Shown here: piece by piece, positions 5,909-6,862 of the stretch
How positions within the stretch are numbered: position 1 is the stretch's first letter
How the letters are laid out: every line of letters begins with the position of its first letter
Source: CAZEAN01 sp964510225
GTDB lineage: Bacteria; Planctomycetota; Planctomycetia; Isosphaerales; Isosphaeraceae
Assembly (NCBI GenBank): GCA_964510225.1
Contig: CAZEAN010000209.1
Location: 1-6,862, forward strand
Length of the DNA: 6,862 nt
Direction: 5' to 3'
The notes under the pieces: generated by a model
The model's input: the letters and a program-made list of their open reading frames with translations, nothing else
Database searches by the model: none
Told to the model about the DNA's origin: nothing
Position numbers and translations under genes: made by a program

Positions 5909-6622
5909 ATGCGAATGGCTCTGATTGCCCTCTGTGGCACACTCCTCCCCGTGGTTCAATCCGATGCCAACGAGCCGGCGAGTCTCCGAGGGGACTATCT
6001 TGAAGCTCGGACTGCTGATGTTTACACCGGTCCTTGCTTCTCGAACGCTGAAGTGTTCATCGTTGGTGACCGGGCCGTAATGGCCTGGAAAGTCACTGAT
6101 GGTTCGTTCCAAGGTGTCGACCTCAGCGGCCTCTGTGTGGCAGCAGCGCTCCGAGGTTCCACCACTTTCTCGGAAGATGAAGAAAGCCGAGCCGAGGCTG
6201 TGGTGATCATTGACCAGCGAGCAAACTCGAAACAGGCCGACGCTCTTCTGGCAATGGCGAAAGAACTTGCCGGTGATCGACTCTCCAACATCGTCGCAGT
6301 GAAGACAACAGAGATGGATTTGACGATCGAGTCAATCCAACACGATCACAAACCGAGCGGTCCAGCCCATAAACTCCACAAGATGCCGATCACGCCCCCG
6401 GCCTATTTCGATGCTGTCGGTTTTGCCTCCATTGCAACCCGTACTCTTGAGCCAATCGACTGCATCTGTGGTAACGAAGTGGTTGCATACCCTCCACTCT
6501 CAGAAGGCGTTGAAGCAACTCCCGCGTACACCCTGAGCCACAAATTCAGCGGACTTGACCTCAAGAGCACTTGGAATGATCCAAACTGCCGGAGTAGCTT
6601 TGTTGGTCACTTCGCGCTTTGA
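5909..6622 (+). CDS. Secreted DUF1326-like protein of unknown function
   Basis: A 237-residue protein. ATG at 5909 is chosen because AGGAGA (5895-5900) lies 8 nt upstream. Residues 1-20 look like a short signal peptide (MRM, hydrophobic 4-16, cut near SDA-NEP), so the mature protein is probably exported. The core matches the pattern I know for DUF1326: GDYLEARTADVYTGPCF (28-44), a central AVMAWKV, GVDLSGL (69-75), a region of variable sequence, then IDQRANSKQADALLAMA (101-117). The second half, with KFSGLDLKSTWNDPNCRSSFVGHF (212-235), is also typical. Cysteines 43, 185, 187 and 227, with histidines 145, 147, 154, 157, 211 and 234, could bind a metal, but this is inference. Relatives often have CH after the early cysteine where this one has C43-F44. 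It has its own promoter and terminator, so it appears monocistronic. Confidence 0.85.
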   Translation: MRMALIALCGTLLPVVQSDANEPASLRGDYLEARTADVYTGPCFSNAEVFIVGDRAVMAWKVTDGSFQGVDLSGLCVAAALRGSTTFSEDEESRAEAVVIIDQRANSKQADALLAMAKELAGDRLSNIVAVKTTEMDLTIESIQHDHKPSGPAHKLHKMPITPPAYFDAVGFASIATRTLEPIDCICGNEVVAYPPLSEGVEATPAYTLSHKFSGLDLKSTWNDPNCRSSFVGHFAL

Positions 6623-6653
6623 TCAGATCGAAAGGCTCTCTCGCCGCTGATCA
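6620..6653 (+). repeat. Inverted repeat overlapping the DUF1326-like stop codon
   Basis: TGATCAG (6620-6626) pairs perfectly with CTGATCA (6647-6653), with a 20-nt loop. The left arm contains the stop codon TGA. With no T tract it may stabilise the transcript end rather than terminate it; the stronger terminator lies 40 nt further on. Confidence 0.35.
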
Positions 6654-6691
6654 CAACATGTTTGTTACTGACACACACTGTGTTGTCGGTC

Positions 6692-6733
6692 GAACGATCG
6701 CTCAGCTACTCTTGGGCGGTCGTTCTTTTTCTT
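6692..6733 (+). terminator. Canonical intrinsic terminator after the DUF1326-like gene
   Basis: GAACGATCGC (6692-6701) pairs with GCGGTCGTTC (6716-6725) in a 10-bp stem with one G-U wobble, extendable inward by TCA/TGG. It is followed at once by TTTTTCTT. This is the clearest terminator in the window and ends the unit begun at about 5805. Confidence 0.85.
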
Positions 6734-6739
6734 GACCTC

Positions 6740-6757
6740 AGTCCGGTTTGTCGGACT
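6740..6757 (+). repeat. Small hairpin upstream of the right-edge gene start
   Basis: AGTCCG (6740-6745) and CGGACT (6752-6757) form a perfect 6-bp stem with a 6-nt loop. It lies between the terminator and the putative start at 6859 and may belong to that gene's leader, or be a chance repeat. Confidence 0.25.
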
Positions 6758-6858
6758 CATTACGTGGTCCGCCAGCTCCTTTTGTCTTGGGCTTTTCCCA
6801 ACCTTCAACCGTTTCACCACCCAACCTTCAGACGCTTCTCCTTGTGAAGGATTCTCTC

Positions 6859-6862
6859 ATGC
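6859..6862 (+). CDS. Possible start of a further gene, cut by the window edge
   Basis: GAAGGA (6846-6851) followed 7 nt later by ATG at 6859-6861 has the layout of a translation start. Only the start codon is inside the window, so nothing can be said about the product. The sequence from 6734 to 6845 would then be its promoter and leader. Confidence 0.35.

Noticed and set aside
6662..6847. A 61-residue plus-strand frame after the DUF1326-like gene
   Set aside because: It runs straight through the strong terminator at 6692-6733, has no Shine-Dalgarno, and ends just before the better start signal at 6846-6861.

Overview
The window looks like chromosomal DNA from a member of the Planctomycetota, possibly near the Isosphaeraceae/Gemmataceae. 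By eye its GC content is moderate, around the mid-fifties percent. The lineage call rests on three things: a large secreted cytochrome-type protein with DUF1549 and DUF1553 domains and Ig-like repeats, a group expanded in planctomycetes; a protein opening MAQFYTLEEAARVLGM, a start I associate with planctomycete helix-turn-helix proteins; and sparse gene packing with long intergenic gaps. No rRNA, tRNA, mobile element or CRISPR array is visible.

Layout. Positions 1-296 hold no convincing gene, but contain two hairpins, one of which may terminate the minus-strand gene. Positions 297-2807 (minus) encode the 836-residue DUF1549/DUF1553 protein. Positions 2808-3305 are a divergent intergenic region with a good plus-strand sigma70-like promoter and a roughly 225-nt leader. 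Positions 3306-3734 (plus) encode a 142-residue single-pass membrane or exported protein preceded by an exceptionally strong Shine-Dalgarno. Positions 3938-5584 (plus) encode a 548-residue protein with an N-terminal MerR/excisionase-like helix-turn-helix, a very long acidic low-complexity region with short repeated motifs, and one C-terminal membrane segment. A strong terminator follows at 5661-5710. Positions 5909-6622 (plus) encode a secreted DUF1326-like protein with its own promoter, a 10-bp leader hairpin and a canonical terminator at 6692-6733. An SD plus ATG at 6846-6861 suggests the next gene begins at the right edge.

The genes do not form an obvious pathway. The two proteins at 3306-5584 are both predicted to be membrane-attached and lie in the same direction 203 bp apart, so they may share a transcript. 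The DUF1549 and DUF1326 genes look like separate units. The most unusual object is the 3938-5584 protein, which appears to be a DNA-binding-type domain tethered to the membrane by a disordered acidic linker. Its peptide motifs (SDSDVRL, SDFEL, GDPSATSLP) recur while the codons differ, which points to selection on the peptides rather than recent DNA duplication. No multi-gene defence or metabolic system can be supported here.
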